Counted from the first letter of the stretch, positions 1 through 9,150 are shown. The stretch: DNA of 64,000 nt from Lachnospiraceae bacterium (GCA_017622575.1 JAGAQU010000012.1:1-64000), one strand, 5' to 3'. Notes: generated by a model not told the origin, from the letters alone. Program-made: numbers and translations.

Positions 1-139
1 CATTTGGACTAGTCTCAATGTTAGATTACTATACCGAAAGGTGTGTTACTTGTTAAGTTGATTGAACCGCCGTGTACGGAACCGTACGCACGGTGGTGTG
101 AGAGGTCGGGGATTTAATCAAAATCCCCTCCTACTCGAT
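1..139 (+). mobile_element. Group II intron, 3' end (domains V and VI); rest lies left of the window
   Basis: Positions 66-97 fold as a group II intron domain V: a nine-pair stem with a CGC-type triad, a four-pair upper stem capped by GAAC, and a two-base CG bulge on the 3' side. Positions 102-136 form domain VI, with a GGGGATT/AATCCCC stem and an unpaired A at 133 in the motif CCTACTC. Counting six bases after that A, the usual distance for the lariat branch point, puts the intron end at 139. The maturase gene and 5' end must lie upstream, outside the window. The structure is seen directly; the class cannot be assigned from this fragment. Confidence 0.88.
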
Positions 140-925
140 TTAGCCCTGAAAGGAACTGGCAAAAAATCCTGCGTCGGAAATCGGTTCACCGGCTTCAAGC
201 AGATGATGAACATCACCCATTGCCTGAACACGGAAATAAGCTTCATTGCTCCAACGCTCCTCTGTACTTAAAATGGTGAGAGAAGTGGTTGGAAGAAAAA
301 ATCCGTGGACAAGCAACGGAAACGGTATATTGAGAAGATGGGACAACATGATACAGATTGCGCCCAGATGACAGAAAATCACAACAACAGGTTCATCTTC
401 ACGATAAACCGGATTATTAATATGCATAAGATTGTCAGGGGAAGTGGTTGCGGTGATGAACACTTCTTTTTTATCGGGCATTCTGTAAAAGTTTTCTTCC
501 CGCTCATAACCGTATTTTTTCAGAAATTCATCAAGTTTCCGGCATACTTCAGAGTATTTCGCTGCAATATCCGGATTTTCACACATAATATCCGATTGTA
601 CCCAGCCGTCTCTGGATAGCATCAGCACATCATTAGTCCAGGAAGAGGGAACCAGATCCCAGGGCACACCATGTCTTCCCGTAACAGGGTCGTCGATGGG
701 ATAATTGAATTCCTGTGTCCATTCAAGAATCTCTGCCGTCCGGTTCATCTTTTTTAAAGTACAGGATGCTGTTGCTTTGGCACGTCCAAGGGGTGAAGTG
801 TAGAAATCGGTGACGTTCCATTTGCTGATTCGTTCTGCTAATATTTCTGCTTCCCGGAAGCCTTTCTCCGTGAGACTGTCATGTTCATAGTCCGGATCTC
901 CATGTCGGACGAAAATAAGTTTCAT
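140..925 (-). CDS. Histidine phosphatase family protein (phosphoglycerate-mutase-like)
   Basis: 261 aa. The N-terminus carries the RHG motif (R7-H8-G9) whose histidine is phosphorylated in this superfamily. A second histidine (H186, in FCHLGA) fits the other catalytic histidine. No signal peptide is seen, so it is probably cytoplasmic. The substrate cannot be read from the sequence; members act on phosphosugars, nucleotides or proteins. I chose the ATG at 925 because AAGGATGG lies eight bases upstream; a longer frame to 991 would add an unconserved tail before the RHG motif. The TAA stop (140-142) directly abuts the end of the group II intron, so the gene itself appears intact. Confidence 0.85.
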   Translation of the reverse strand: MKLIFVRHGDPDYEHDSLTEKGFREAEILAERISKWNVTDFYTSPLGRAKATASCTLKKMNRTAEILEWTQEFNYPIDDPVTGRHGVPWDLVPSSWTNDVLMLSRDGWVQSDIMCENPDIAAKYSEVCRKLDEFLKKYGYEREENFYRMPDKKEVFITATTSPDNLMHINNPVYREDEPVVVIFCHLGAICIMLSHLLNIPFPLLVHGFFLPTTSLTILSTEERWSNEAYFRVQAMGDVHHLLEAGEPISDAGFFASSFQG

Positions 926-1023
926 AATAACCATCCTTTTAGCTGCAAATATTTGATCGGTTTTCTTTGCCGAACGGTTATAGTTTATCACAATGTTATG
1001 CGAAAATAAATAGGAGAAGACGC

Positions 1024-1052
1024 TTGAAACATATGTTCGGTTATGCTATGAT
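1024..1052 (+). promoter_or_regulatory. Sigma-A-type promoter for the NusG-II/Gx-transporter/ruvAB genes
   Basis: TTGAAA (1024-1029), 17 bases, TATGAT (1047-1052). The expected transcription start, about seven bases after the -10, falls on or next to the ATG at 1059, and no Shine-Dalgarno sequence precedes that ATG. This suggests a leaderless or nearly leaderless transcript. Confidence 0.6.
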
Positions 1053-1058
1053 AAGACT

Positions 1059-1460
1059 ATGATTACAGAGGGAAAAGAATTTCTTAAAAAAATAAAGGGA
1101 GACGTTCTCATTTTAGGAATCATACTGGCTCTCGCATTCCTTACCTGGCTGATTCCTCATATTACAGAAGATGACACATCCGGAAGTGAAGTCGTTGTTT
1201 TGCGTGACGGAAATGAGATTGGGTGCTATAGCCTGTCCGCAGATAACATTATTACCTTTCAGGGAACCGATGGCAGCTATAATCTTATTCTTATAAGCGG
1301 AGGAACAGTCAAAGTAACGGATGCCGATTGCCCTGACCAGCTCTGTGTCAGGCAAAGGAGTATCAGTAAAAATGGGGAGAGTATTATCTGTCTTCCGCAT
1401 AAGCTTGTTATTACGATAGATTCACCGGAGGAAAGTGACATCGATGCAGTCACGAATTGA
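1059..1460 (+). CDS. NusG domain II-containing membrane-anchored protein
   Basis: 133 aa. One N-terminal transmembrane segment (about residues 16-33) is followed by a small extracytoplasmic domain. The domain matches the NusG-II (KOW-like) family by its C91-PDQLC96 and C111-LPHKL motifs, here with three cysteines. The family is widespread in Clostridia next to Gx-type transporters; its biochemical role is unsettled. The stop is four bases before the Gx-transporter ATG, so the two are surely co-transcribed. ATG 1059 is the first start after the promoter, and there is no recognisable ribosome-binding site before it. Confidence 0.8.
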   Translation: MITEGKEFLKKIKGDVLILGIILALAFLTWLIPHITEDDTSGSEVVVLRDGNEIGCYSLSADNIITFQGTDGSYNLILISGGTVKVTDADCPDQLCVRQRSISKNGESIICLPHKLVITIDSPEESDIDAVTN

Positions 1461-1463
1461 CAT

Positions 1464-1970
1464 ATGAAATCAAAAACAGCATATCTTGGTTTGCTACTTG
1501 CTTTTGCTCTTATTTTGTCTTATATTGAAGTGCTGATTCCTTTTTCCTTTGGAATACCGGGAGTGAAGCTCGGTCTTTCAAATTTGGCGGTGCTGTTGGC
1601 ATTATGCCTGCTCGGTTACAGGGACGCCTTTCTTTTGACAGTAGTTAAAGCCATATTCTGCGGTTTTTTGTTTGGCAACATGACCATGATACTGTACAGT
1701 CTGTCAGGTGCCGTATGCAGCTTCCTTGCAATGGCAGTCATGATGAAAAGTAATCGTTTTCATCTTCTGACCATCAGCGCCGTAGGCGGTGTCATGCATA
1801 ATGCAGGTCAGCTTTTGGTGGCGTATTTTGTGGTTAAAACTTATGGGATTTTCTATTATGTTCCGATTCTCATTCTTGCAGGTCTGATTGCAGGTATTTT
1901 GATTGGCACCATAGTGACTCTTGTGATGCCTTTCATACGAAATGTGATAAAACGGGGGACCAATATATGA
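1464..1970 (+). CDS. Gx transporter family membrane protein (heptaprenyl diphosphate synthase component I-like)
   Basis: 168 aa with five or six hydrophobic helices. The motifs PGVKLGLSN (about residue 31) and GGVMHNAGQ (about residue 110) are typical of the Hpr_I/Gx family, which resembles substrate-capture subunits of ECF transporters. The old name, heptaprenyl diphosphate synthase component I, is an annotation legacy; a transport role is more likely from the fold. It follows the NusG-II gene by four bases and overlaps ruvA by four bases (ATGA), so it belongs to the same transcript. The substrate is unknown. Confidence 0.8.
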   Translation: MKSKTAYLGLLLAFALILSYIEVLIPFSFGIPGVKLGLSNLAVLLALCLLGYRDAFLLTVVKAIFCGFLFGNMTMILYSLSGAVCSFLAMAVMMKSNRFHLLTISAVGGVMHNAGQLLVAYFVVKTYGIFYYVPILILAGLIAGILIGTIVTLVMPFIRNVIKRGTNI

Positions 1971-2578
1971 TAGCATTTGTAAGAGGAATTATTGAAGATA
2001 TTACGGAAGATACAGTAGTTCTTGACACAGGCAGTATCGGTTATAATATTAAAATTTCAGGCCAGACAGCAGCATCTCTTCCTGGCATCGGTAAAGAAAC
2101 AAAGCTTTATACATATACGCTTGTCAGAGAGGATGCTTTTTTACTTTACGGTTTTATGACGAGAGATGAACTTGAAATTTTCAAGAAACTGATTACAGTA
2201 AACGGCATCGGTCCCAAAGGCGGACTTGCCATTTTATCTGTTATGAGTGCAGATGATCTTCGCTTTGCCATTATTTCAGGTGACGCAAAGGCAATTGCAA
2301 AAGCACCTGGAATAGGAGCGAAAACTGCCGGCAGAGTCATTCTGGATCTGAAGGACAAAATTTCCATGGAAGATACCTTACTTAAAAAAGAGATGAACGA
2401 ATATGCTGATGCGTTCCGTGGAACAAGCGATAATCATGCCGGAAACGAAGCGGTGGAAGCATTGATTGCTTTAGGTTACAGTCCATCGGATGCATTGAAA
2501 GCGGTAAAGAAGGCCAGTGCACCGGAGGATGCCGATGTAGAGACTGTTTTAAAGCTTGCATTAAAAAATATGTACTAG
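1967..2578 (+). CDS. ruvA: Holliday junction branch migration protein RuvA
   Basis: 203 aa, the usual RuvA length. The N-terminal OB-fold starts MIAFVRGIIEDI and ends near LLYGFMTRDEL. Two helix-hairpin-helix motifs follow (VNGIGPKGGLAIL about residue 78, and PGIGAKTAGRVILDLKDK about residue 114). A C-terminal domain III (about 150-203, with ALIALGYSPSDA) contacts RuvB. RuvA tetramers bind the four-way junction and load the RuvB motor during recombination repair. The start ATG overlaps the stop of the transporter gene, and ruvB begins 16 bases after its stop. Confidence 0.97.
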   Translation: MIAFVRGIIEDITEDTVVLDTGSIGYNIKISGQTAASLPGIGKETKLYTYTLVREDAFLLYGFMTRDELEIFKKLITVNGIGPKGGLAILSVMSADDLRFAIISGDAKAIAKAPGIGAKTAGRVILDLKDKISMEDTLLKKEMNEYADAFRGTSDNHAGNEAVEALIALGYSPSDALKAVKKASAPEDADVETVLKLALKNMY

Positions 2579-2594
2579 AAAGTGATGTATTCTT

Positions 2595-3593
2595 ATGGCA
2601 GGAAGAATGATAGAAACAAATTTAAAAGAGGAAGATATCAGGATAGAAGGTTCCTTAAGGCCTCAGAAATTGACTGACTATATTGGTCAGTCAAAGATCA
2701 AAGAAAATCTTAAAATATATATAGAAGCTGCTAAGCTGAGAAAGGATCCTCTTGATCATGTATTATTTTACGGGCCGCCCGGTCTTGGAAAAACTACGCT
2801 TGCAGGGATCATTGCCAATGAAATGGGCGTCAATATGAAGGTCACAAGCGGACCGGCTATCGAAAAGCCCGGTGAGATGGCAGCAATACTCAATAACTTG
2901 CAGGAGGGGGATTTGCTATTTGTTGATGAAATCCACAGACTGAACAGACAGGTAGAAGAAGTGTTGTATCCGGCTATGGAGGATTATGCCATCGATATCA
3001 TGATTGGAAAGGGGCAGGCTGCCCGCTCCATACGTCTGGATCTGCCAAAGTTTACTCTTGTCGGAGCAACGACAAGAGCAGGACTTCTGACAGCTCCTTT
3101 GCGTGACCGGTTCGGAATCATTCATCGACTGGAATTTTATTCCGTAGAAGAACTCCAGCAGATCATAATGCACTCCGCCAGAATACTGGAAGCTCCCATT
3201 GAGCCGGCAGGAGCTATGGAAATGGCAAGAAGAAGCAGAGGGACACCGAGACTTGCCAATCGTATTCTCAAGAGAGTGCGCGATTTTGCCCAGGTGAAAT
3301 ATGACGGTATCATTACGGAGGAAATCGCAATAACAGCGCTTGATCTGATGGATGTGGATCCTATGGGTCTTGATCACATTGATCGCAATATGCTTTTCAC
3401 CATGATAAACAAATTCAGTGGTGGCCCGGTGGGTCTTGATACTCTTGCGGCAGCCATAGGGGAGGATTCAGGAACGATCGAGGATGTCTATGAACCTTAT
3501 CTGATCAAAAATGGTTTTATCAACAGAACGCCCCGGGGAAGAGTCGTCACTGATTATGCTTACAGGCATTTAGGACTTGAAATTCCGAAATAA
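2595..3593 (+). CDS. ruvB: Holliday junction branch migration ATPase RuvB
   Basis: 332 aa. Walker A GPPGLGKT at residues 60-67, Walker B with DEIH at 111-114, sensor 1 GATTRAGLL about residue 158, the arginine-finger region LRDRFG about 171, and a C-terminal winged-helix domain ([15 protein letters not shown]). RuvB hexamers drive branch migration with RuvA. The endonuclease partner in this lineage is RecU, encoded at 30080-30616. The Shine-Dalgarno is weak (AGAAAGTGATG), which suggests translational coupling to ruvA. Confidence 0.98.
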   Translation: MAGRMIETNLKEEDIRIEGSLRPQKLTDYIGQSKIKENLKIYIEAAKLRKDPLDHVLFYGPPGLGKTTLAGIIANEMGVNMKVTSGPAIEKPGEMAAILNNLQEGDLLFVDEIHRLNRQVEEVLYPAMEDYAIDIMIGKGQAARSIRLDLPKFTLVGATTRAGLLTAPLRDRFGIIHRLEFYSVEELQQIIMHSARILEAPIEPAGAMEMARRSRGTPRLANRILKRVRDFAQVKYDGIITEEIAITALDLMDVDPMGLDHIDRNMLFTMINKFSGGPVGLDTLAAAIGEDSGTIEDVYEPYLIKNGFINRTPRGRVVTDYAYRHLGLEIPK

Positions 3594-3635
3594 TATGCGT
3601 ATAATCAGTACTATAGAAGAAAAGGGGTGGTACTG

Positions 3636-4034
3636 ATGTCAGTAAAAACAGATACGGAAGTCATTATCGGCGGTAAAGTATTTACTTTAAGCGGATATGA
3701 GAGTGAGGAATATTTACAGAAGGTCGCCTCTTACATTAACAACAAGATAGCTGAGTACAATAAAGTGGATTCTTTCAGAAGACAACCTCTTGATACTCAG
3801 AATGTATTGTTACAGTTAAATATTGCGGATGATTATTTCAAGGCTAAGAAACAGATTTCTCTCCTTGAAGAGGAAATTCAGGGAAAAGAAAAAGAATTAT
3901 ATAATTTGAAGCATGAATTGATAGCAGCTCAGATCAAGCTTGAAAATACAGAGAAAAACATCAAGAGTCTTCAAAGTGAAGTAAATGAAAGTGCCAGAAA
4001 AATCGTCCGGCTGGAAACAGAATTAAAGAAATAA
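3636..4034 (+). CDS. zapA: Cell division protein ZapA
   Basis: 132 aa. The N-terminal globular domain (TEVIIGGKVFTLSGYESEEY, residues about 6-25) and the following YINNKI segment are typical of Gram-positive ZapA. From about residue 70 to the end it is a continuous charged coiled coil. ZapA binds FtsZ and promotes bundling of the Z ring. The ATG at 3636 has AAGGGG eight bases upstream, better than the GTG at 3627 that overlaps that site. A strong terminator follows within 20 bases, ending the transcript from 1.05 kb. Confidence 0.88.
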   Translation: MSVKTDTEVIIGGKVFTLSGYESEEYLQKVASYINNKIAEYNKVDSFRRQPLDTQNVLLQLNIADDYFKAKKQISLLEEEIQGKEKELYNLKHELIAAQIKLENTEKNIKSLQSEVNESARKIVRLETELKK

Positions 4035-4048
4035 GGACAAGAAATAGC

Positions 4049-4083
4049 AAAAGCTGTCTGCAAACGGACAGCTTTTCATTTTT
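4049..4083 (+). terminator. Rho-independent terminator after zapA
   Basis: A ten-pair stem AAAAGCTGTC/GACAGCTTTT with an eight-base loop is followed by a run rich in T. The next ATG starts at 4096, only 13 bases beyond, leaving no room for a separate promoter. Confidence 0.85.
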
Positions 4084-4095
4084 TGAGGGAAAACT

Positions 4096-6273
4096 ATGAA
4101 AAAAGTGGAATTGCTGGCTCCTGCAGGAAATTATGAGGCCCTTACCGGTGCACTTATGGCCGGTGCGGACGCTGTTTATCTTGGCGGAAATGCTTTTGGT
4201 GCAAGAGCATATGCAGATAATTTTTCAAAAGAGGAAATCTGTGAAGGAATACGGTACGCTCATATTTTGGGCAAGAAAATATATCTTACCGTAAATACTC
4301 TTGTAAAAGAAAGAGAATTTCCATCCCTTTATGATTTTTTATTGCCTTTTTATGAAAATGGTCTTGATGGCGTGATCATTCAGGATGTGGGCGTGTTTAC
4401 TTTTATTCGGGAGCACTTCCCCGGACTGGAGCTTCATGCAAGTACACAGATGACAATAACCGGCGCTTATGGAGCATCTCTTTTAAAAAAGGAGGGGGCC
4501 TGCAGAATCGTCCCGGCGAGAGAACTTTCTCTGAAAGAAATAATAGAAATAAAAAATAAGGTTGACATTGAAATAGAAACTTTTGTTCACGGAGCCATGT
4601 GCTATTGTTATTCCGGACAGTGTCTTTTCAGCAGTATTCTGGGCGGAAGAAGCGGAAACAGAGGGCGCTGTGCCCAGCCCTGCCGTCTCCCCTATCGTGT
4701 AGACGGAGGCCCTGAAGAATATCCCTTAAGCATGAAAGACATGTGTACCATAGAACTTTTACCGGAATTGATAGAAGCCGGAATTGATTCCTTCAAAATC
4801 GAAGGACGCATGAAAAAACCGGAATATGCTGCGGGAGTGACGGCATTTTATCGTAAATATATTGATCGATATTATAAATGCAAAGAGGAAGGGAAAAAGG
4901 ATACCTATCACGTTGAAGCGCATGATTTGGAGCAATTGAATGCTCTGTATATCCGAAGCGAGAGATCGGAAGGTTATTATCATCAACATAACGGCAGAAA
5001 TATGATAACCCTTTCTTCGCCCTCTTACTCCGGCAATGATGATGTCCTTATTGACCGGATCAGAAGCAGATTTCTTTCACAAAAGAAAACTTTACCTGTT
5101 ACGCTAAATGCTTCCTTTCATGCAGGATCCAATGCACGTCTTACGATAACTGCAAACGGAGCAAGTGTGGATATAGAAGGCGGTATGGTACAGAAAGCCT
5201 TAAAGCAGCCTCTCTCCAAAGAGAAAATAAAAGAGCAGTTATCTAAAAGCGGAGGAACTAATTTTGCTGTTTCCTCTGTTGAAATCAGTGCGGATGATGA
5301 TATTTTCATGCCTGTCAGTTCTCTGAATGAACTGAGAAGAGAAGGGCTACATTCTCTGGAGGAAGAGCTTATCAGGAATAACGGCTTTGCCTATTCCGAA
5401 AGAAAAGCTTTGCCATGCCGAAAATCACCTTGTGTTTGCGATAATAATAAGAATGAGTCGGAAATTCACGCGCTGGTTAGCACTTCTTTACAGCTGCAGG
5501 CGGCTGTAGAAGAAGAGATTTCCAGAATTTACATTGACAAAATGGAACTGGATGAAGAATTTCTGCAGAAACTTGCGTCTTATAAAGAGAGAAGCCGGAT
5601 ACAATTTTACCTGGTTTTTCCCTATATTGTAAGGAAGCGGAATGAGCAGCATCTGAACAGGCTGTATCAAATATTGAATACACCGGTTTTTGACGGTGCT
5701 CTTGTGAGAAATCTGGAAACAATAGCTTTTTTGGAAAGCAAAGGAATTCATAAAGCGGTTATAGCAGACAGTAGTATCTATGTGTGGAACAGTTATGCCT
5801 GCCGCTTTATGACGGAGAAAGCAGCGGAATTGTATGCTCCGTCAGAGTTAAACAGTTATGAATTGAAGGATGTGCAAAAGACAGCTGAAGGTAACAGGAG
5901 CATTTATTCTATTGTAATCTATGGCAGAATTCCCATGATGATTTCTGCGGGCTGCCTTAAGAAAACAGAGGGAGAATGCAGGATGATTTCCGGCTTTTCC
6001 GAATTATCGGACAGATATCAGAAACAATTTCCTGTTTATAACGATTGTACTTCCTGTTATAATATTATCTATAATAGTGTCCCCCTTTCTCTGCATAAGA
6101 TATTTGATCAGGATGTATTTAGGCCGGTCAATTGTCGCCTTGATTTTACAACAGAAAATCAGGAGGAAACCCGGAAGATTATTTCCTATTTCAGAGAACT
6201 GTCAGCCGGACGCAACACAGATCCTTTTTATAAGGATTTTACTACCGGACACTATAAACGAGGAGTTGAATAA
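4096..6273 (+). CDS. U32 family peptidase with DUF3656 (RlhA/TrhP-type)
   Basis: 725 aa. It opens with the U32 signature LLAPAGNYEALTGALMAGAD. Residues about 165-200 carry the cysteine-rich core (HGAMCYCYSGQC, and GRCAQPC), which in this family binds an iron-sulfur cluster or substrate. The long C-terminal half matches the DUF3656 extension. Characterised relatives RlhA (23S rRNA C2501 hydroxylation) and TrhP (tRNA hydroxylation) use prephenate-derived chemistry, so the peptidase label may be misleading; an RNA-hydroxylation role here is inferred. GAGGG precedes the ATG. The next gene starts right after its stop. Confidence 0.85.
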   Translation: MKKVELLAPAGNYEALTGALMAGADAVYLGGNAFGARAYADNFSKEEICEGIRYAHILGKKIYLTVNTLVKEREFPSLYDFLLPFYENGLDGVIIQDVGVFTFIREHFPGLELHASTQMTITGAYGASLLKKEGACRIVPARELSLKEIIEIKNKVDIEIETFVHGAMCYCYSGQCLFSSILGGRSGNRGRCAQPCRLPYRVDGGPEEYPLSMKDMCTIELLPELIEAGIDSFKIEGRMKKPEYAAGVTAFYRKYIDRYYKCKEEGKKDTYHVEAHDLEQLNALYIRSERSEGYYHQHNGRNMITLSSPSYSGNDDVLIDRIRSRFLSQKKTLPVTLNASFHAGSNARLTITANGASVDIEGGMVQKALKQPLSKEKIKEQLSKSGGTNFAVSSVEISADDDIFMPVSSLNELRREGLHSLEEELIRNNGFAYSERKALPCRKSPCVCDNNKNESEIHALVSTSLQLQAAVEEEISRIYIDKMELDEEFLQKLASYKERSRIQFYLVFPYIVRKRNEQHLNRLYQILNTPVFDGALVRNLETIAFLESKGIHKAVIADSSIYVWNSYACRFMTEKAAELYAPSELNSYELKDVQKTAEGNRSIYSIVIYGRIPMMISAGCLKKTEGECRMISGFSELSDRYQKQFPVYNDCTSCYNIIYNSVPLSLHKIFDQDVFRPVNCRLDFTTENQEETRKIISYFRELSAGRNTDPFYKDFTTGHYKRGVE

Positions 6274-7710
6274 ATGGAATTATATGTCAGCGAGTTTTCC
6301 AAATACGTTATAACATTGCTGATTGCACTATATACTTATGAATGTTTTGCTGTCTTTCGATTTTCGGATGAGGACAGGAGAAAAGGAATCTATACTCGAC
6401 AAAACATTTTAATGTTTGCTCTTCATTTTAGCTGCTTTATTGTGATCTGCTTTGAAACAGGGGAGATTTCCTACCTGTTTTTCTACGCATTTCAGCAGAT
6501 TATTTTGTATGCTGCAATTGTACTGTTTCGAATGCTGTATCCGAAATCAAACAGGCTTCTGATCAACAATATGTGTATGCTGAGCTCCATCGGTTTTGTT
6601 ATTTTGACAAGACTTTCCCCGGAAAAGGCCATCAAACAGTTTATTATTGTGACAGGCTCTCTGGTTGTTGCACTGATCATTCCTTTTTTTGTACATAAAT
6701 TCAAATTCCTGAAAGGATTAAAATGGATTTATGCCGGTGTGGGAATTACCGCTTTGTCTGTCGTGCTCATACTTGGACAGACTACTTATGGAAGTAAATT
6801 GTCTTATTCTATCGCGGGAATTACTTTCCAACCCTCAGAGTTTGTAAAGATTCTCTTTGTTTTTTATGTGGCAAGTGCACTCTATAAATCGTCTGATTTT
6901 TTTGATGTTTTTACTACTGCGGTCATTGCTGCCACGCATGTGATCGTTCTGGTATGCAGTAAGGACCTTGGAAGCGCACTTATCTTTTTTGTGGTATATG
7001 TCTTAATGGTCTTTGTGGTAAGCGGCAAGTTTATCTATCTGCTCGCCGGAGGTCTGGGCGGCAGCGTGGCTGCCTATATAGCTTTTAAGGTTTTTACCCA
7101 TGTACAGGTGAGAGTACAGGCATGGCAGGATCCCTGGAGCGTGATCGACTCTACCGGATACCAGATAACGCAGTCTCTGTTTGCCATATCCAGCGGTGGA
7201 CTGTTTGGACTTGGGCTTTTTAAGGGGACACCTGATTCTATTCCTTTTGTGGAAGCTGATTTTGTGTTTTCTGCCATTGCGGAGGAACTTGGAATCTTAT
7301 TCGCCGTATGCCTGATCTTGATCTGCGTCAGCTGTTTTGTTATGTTTATGAACATTTCCGTGAGATTAAATGACAAATTTTATCAGCTGGTATCATTCGG
7401 ACTTGGTGTTACTTATATTTTTCAGGTTTTTCTGACCATCGGAGGGGGAACAAAATTTATTCCCCTTACAGGTGTGACACTGCCTTTTATCAGCTATGGA
7501 GGGAGCTCTGTTCTGACTACACTTATCATGTTTTCCATCACAGAAGGACTCTACATGATCAGGGAGGATGAAGCCGATGCCCTGCGGCAGAAAAAGAAAA
7601 AGGCAAAGAGGAAAAAGAAGCGCAAAGCTGTCTCTGAAGAGATAATGGACATGGATGACGAATGGGCAGACAGGGAGGAATCTGATGAAGAAATCGATGT
7701 CGAATCCTAA
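6274..7710 (+). CDS. FtsW/RodA/SpoVE family peptidoglycan glycosyltransferase (SEDS)
   Basis: 478 aa polytopic membrane protein. SEDS hallmarks include ITFQPSEFVKILFVFYVA (about residue 185), the loop ADFVFSAIAEELG (about 328) with the conserved acidic residue, and the C-terminal TGVTLPFISYGGSS. It polymerises lipid II together with a class-B PBP, encoded next with a 26-base overlap. The N-terminus is longer than in RodA and carries extra helices. The tail is a lysine cluster followed by an acidic stretch. A second SEDS gene (59125-60237) sits with minCDE and is more RodA-like. FtsW or SpoVE function cannot be separated here. Confidence 0.9.
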   Translation: MELYVSEFSKYVITLLIALYTYECFAVFRFSDEDRRKGIYTRQNILMFALHFSCFIVICFETGEISYLFFYAFQQIILYAAIVLFRMLYPKSNRLLINNMCMLSSIGFVILTRLSPEKAIKQFIIVTGSLVVALIIPFFVHKFKFLKGLKWIYAGVGITALSVVLILGQTTYGSKLSYSIAGITFQPSEFVKILFVFYVASALYKSSDFFDVFTTAVIAATHVIVLVCSKDLGSALIFFVVYVLMVFVVSGKFIYLLAGGLGGSVAAYIAFKVFTHVQVRVQAWQDPWSVIDSTGYQITQSLFAISSGGLFGLGLFKGTPDSIPFVEADFVFSAIAEELGILFAVCLILICVSCFVMFMNISVRLNDKFYQLVSFGLGVTYIFQVFLTIGGGTKFIPLTGVTLPFISYGGSSVLTTLIMFSITEGLYMIREDEADALRQKKKKAKRKKKRKAVSEEIMDMDDEWADREESDEEIDVES

Positions 7711-9136
7711 GGAAAACAGGAAAACAAAAAACAAAACGCGAAGACATATTATGACAGTAACCTGGTTATTCACCATACTTTTTGTTGGTATGATCGGCTA
7801 TATTACTTATTATTCCATGACACATCAACAGGAACTGATCAATAACAGTTATAATGGCAGACAGCAGATTCTTCTTGCAAAAAACAGGAGAGGAACGATC
7901 TATTCTGCAGACGGTGATGTATTGGCAAGGACCGTGGAAAACGAATCCGGAGAGGAGATAAGAGAATATCCTTACGGAAACCTCTTTTCCCATGTTGTCG
8001 GTTATGCTGTCAACGGAAGAATGGGGGTGGAAGCACAGGCCAATTATTACCTGATCAATTCCAACGCACCGCTTTCGGAAAAAGCAAGTCTTGATGTTAA
8101 CGAAGCCAAATATCCGGGGGATGATGTTTATACAACACTGAATGTAAACCTGCAACAGGTGGCATCAAAAGCACTTGGTGTATACCGAGGTGCAATTGTA
8201 GTAACAGAGCCTTCTACAGGTAAGATCCTTGCCATGGTCAGCAAGCCTGACTTTGATCCAGGAACTGTGGAGCAGAGCTGGGATGAACTTCGAGAAGACA
8301 GTGAAAAGGGTGTGTTGTTAAATCGTGCAACCCAGGGCTTATATCCTCCCGGTTCTACCTTTAAAATAATAACTGCGTTGGAATATATCAGGGAAAATCC
8401 GAAAACCTACAATAATTACAGCTACAACTGTACCGGTGCCATTACAAGGGGAGAAGACAGGATACAGTGTTATCACGGAACGGTTCACGGTCAGGTAAAT
8501 TTTAGTCGTTCCTTTGCAAAATCCTGTAATACCTCCTTTGCCAATATGGGACTTTCTCTTGACAGAGATCAATTTGAAGATACTTTAAATACGCTTTTGT
8601 TTAACAGCGAGCTTCCCCTTAGCATTAATTACAGTCAGAGCAGGATAGATGTAAATGCAGATACATCGGATTCCGATATGATGCAGGCGTCGATCGGTCA
8701 GGGAACGACAGCCATGACACCGATGCACCTGAATATGATTACCTGCGCCATTGCCAACCAAGGCACTTTAATGAAGCCATATGTGGTAGATCATGTGGAG
8801 AACAGTGCGGGAAACGTGATCAAATCATTTAATCCTGTGACTTACCGGAAAATCATGACAGAAGAGGAAGCAGCCATTCTCAAAGATCTGATGGCAGATG
8901 TTGTGACGGAAGGTACGGCATCCAAGCTAAACGGGTTATCCTATACAGCTGCCGGGAAAACAGGCTCTGCGGAATATGGGACAGTGAAAGGTGACAGTCA
9001 TGCATGGTTTACCGGCTTTGCACCTGTAGAAGAACCCGAGATTGCCGTCACGATCATCATCGAAGGTGCGGGCGCCGGTGGCGATTATGCGGTTCCCATA
9101 GCAAAAAGAATTTTTGACGCTTATTTCGAAGAGTGA
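7685..9136 (+). CDS. Class-B penicillin-binding protein (transpeptidase), PbpA-like
   Basis: 483 aa. One N-terminal transmembrane helix (about 23-44) precedes a short dimerisation domain beginning NRRGTIYSADG. The transpeptidase domain has S224TFK227, SCN at 280-282 and KTG about 432. It crosslinks peptidoglycan with the SEDS protein encoded upstream. The ATG at 7685 has GGGAGGAA five bases upstream and lies inside the end of the SEDS gene, so the pair is translationally coupled. It is short for a class-B PBP and lacks PASTA domains, resembling PbpA-type proteins. Confidence 0.9.
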   Translation: MKKSMSNPKENRKTKNKTRRHIMTVTWLFTILFVGMIGYITYYSMTHQQELINNSYNGRQQILLAKNRRGTIYSADGDVLARTVENESGEEIREYPYGNLFSHVVGYAVNGRMGVEAQANYYLINSNAPLSEKASLDVNEAKYPGDDVYTTLNVNLQQVASKALGVYRGAIVVTEPSTGKILAMVSKPDFDPGTVEQSWDELREDSEKGVLLNRATQGLYPPGSTFKIITALEYIRENPKTYNNYSYNCTGAITRGEDRIQCYHGTVHGQVNFSRSFAKSCNTSFANMGLSLDRDQFEDTLNTLLFNSELPLSINYSQSRIDVNADTSDSDMMQASIGQGTTAMTPMHLNMITCAIANQGTLMKPYVVDHVENSAGNVIKSFNPVTYRKIMTEEEAAILKDLMADVVTEGTASKLNGLSYTAAGKTGSAEYGTVKGDSHAWFTGFAPVEEPEIAVTIIIEGAGAGGDYAVPIAKRIFDAYFEE

Positions 9137-9150
9137 ATTGGAGGCTGCAG

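Noticed and set aside
62-271. Open frame of 69 codons on the plus strand at the left edge
   Set aside because: It runs through intron domains V and VI and then antisense to the phosphatase gene; the composition is not protein-like.
305-619. Plus-strand frame of 104 codons
   Set aside because: It is a shadow antisense to the histidine phosphatase, with no ribosome-binding site or recognisable features.
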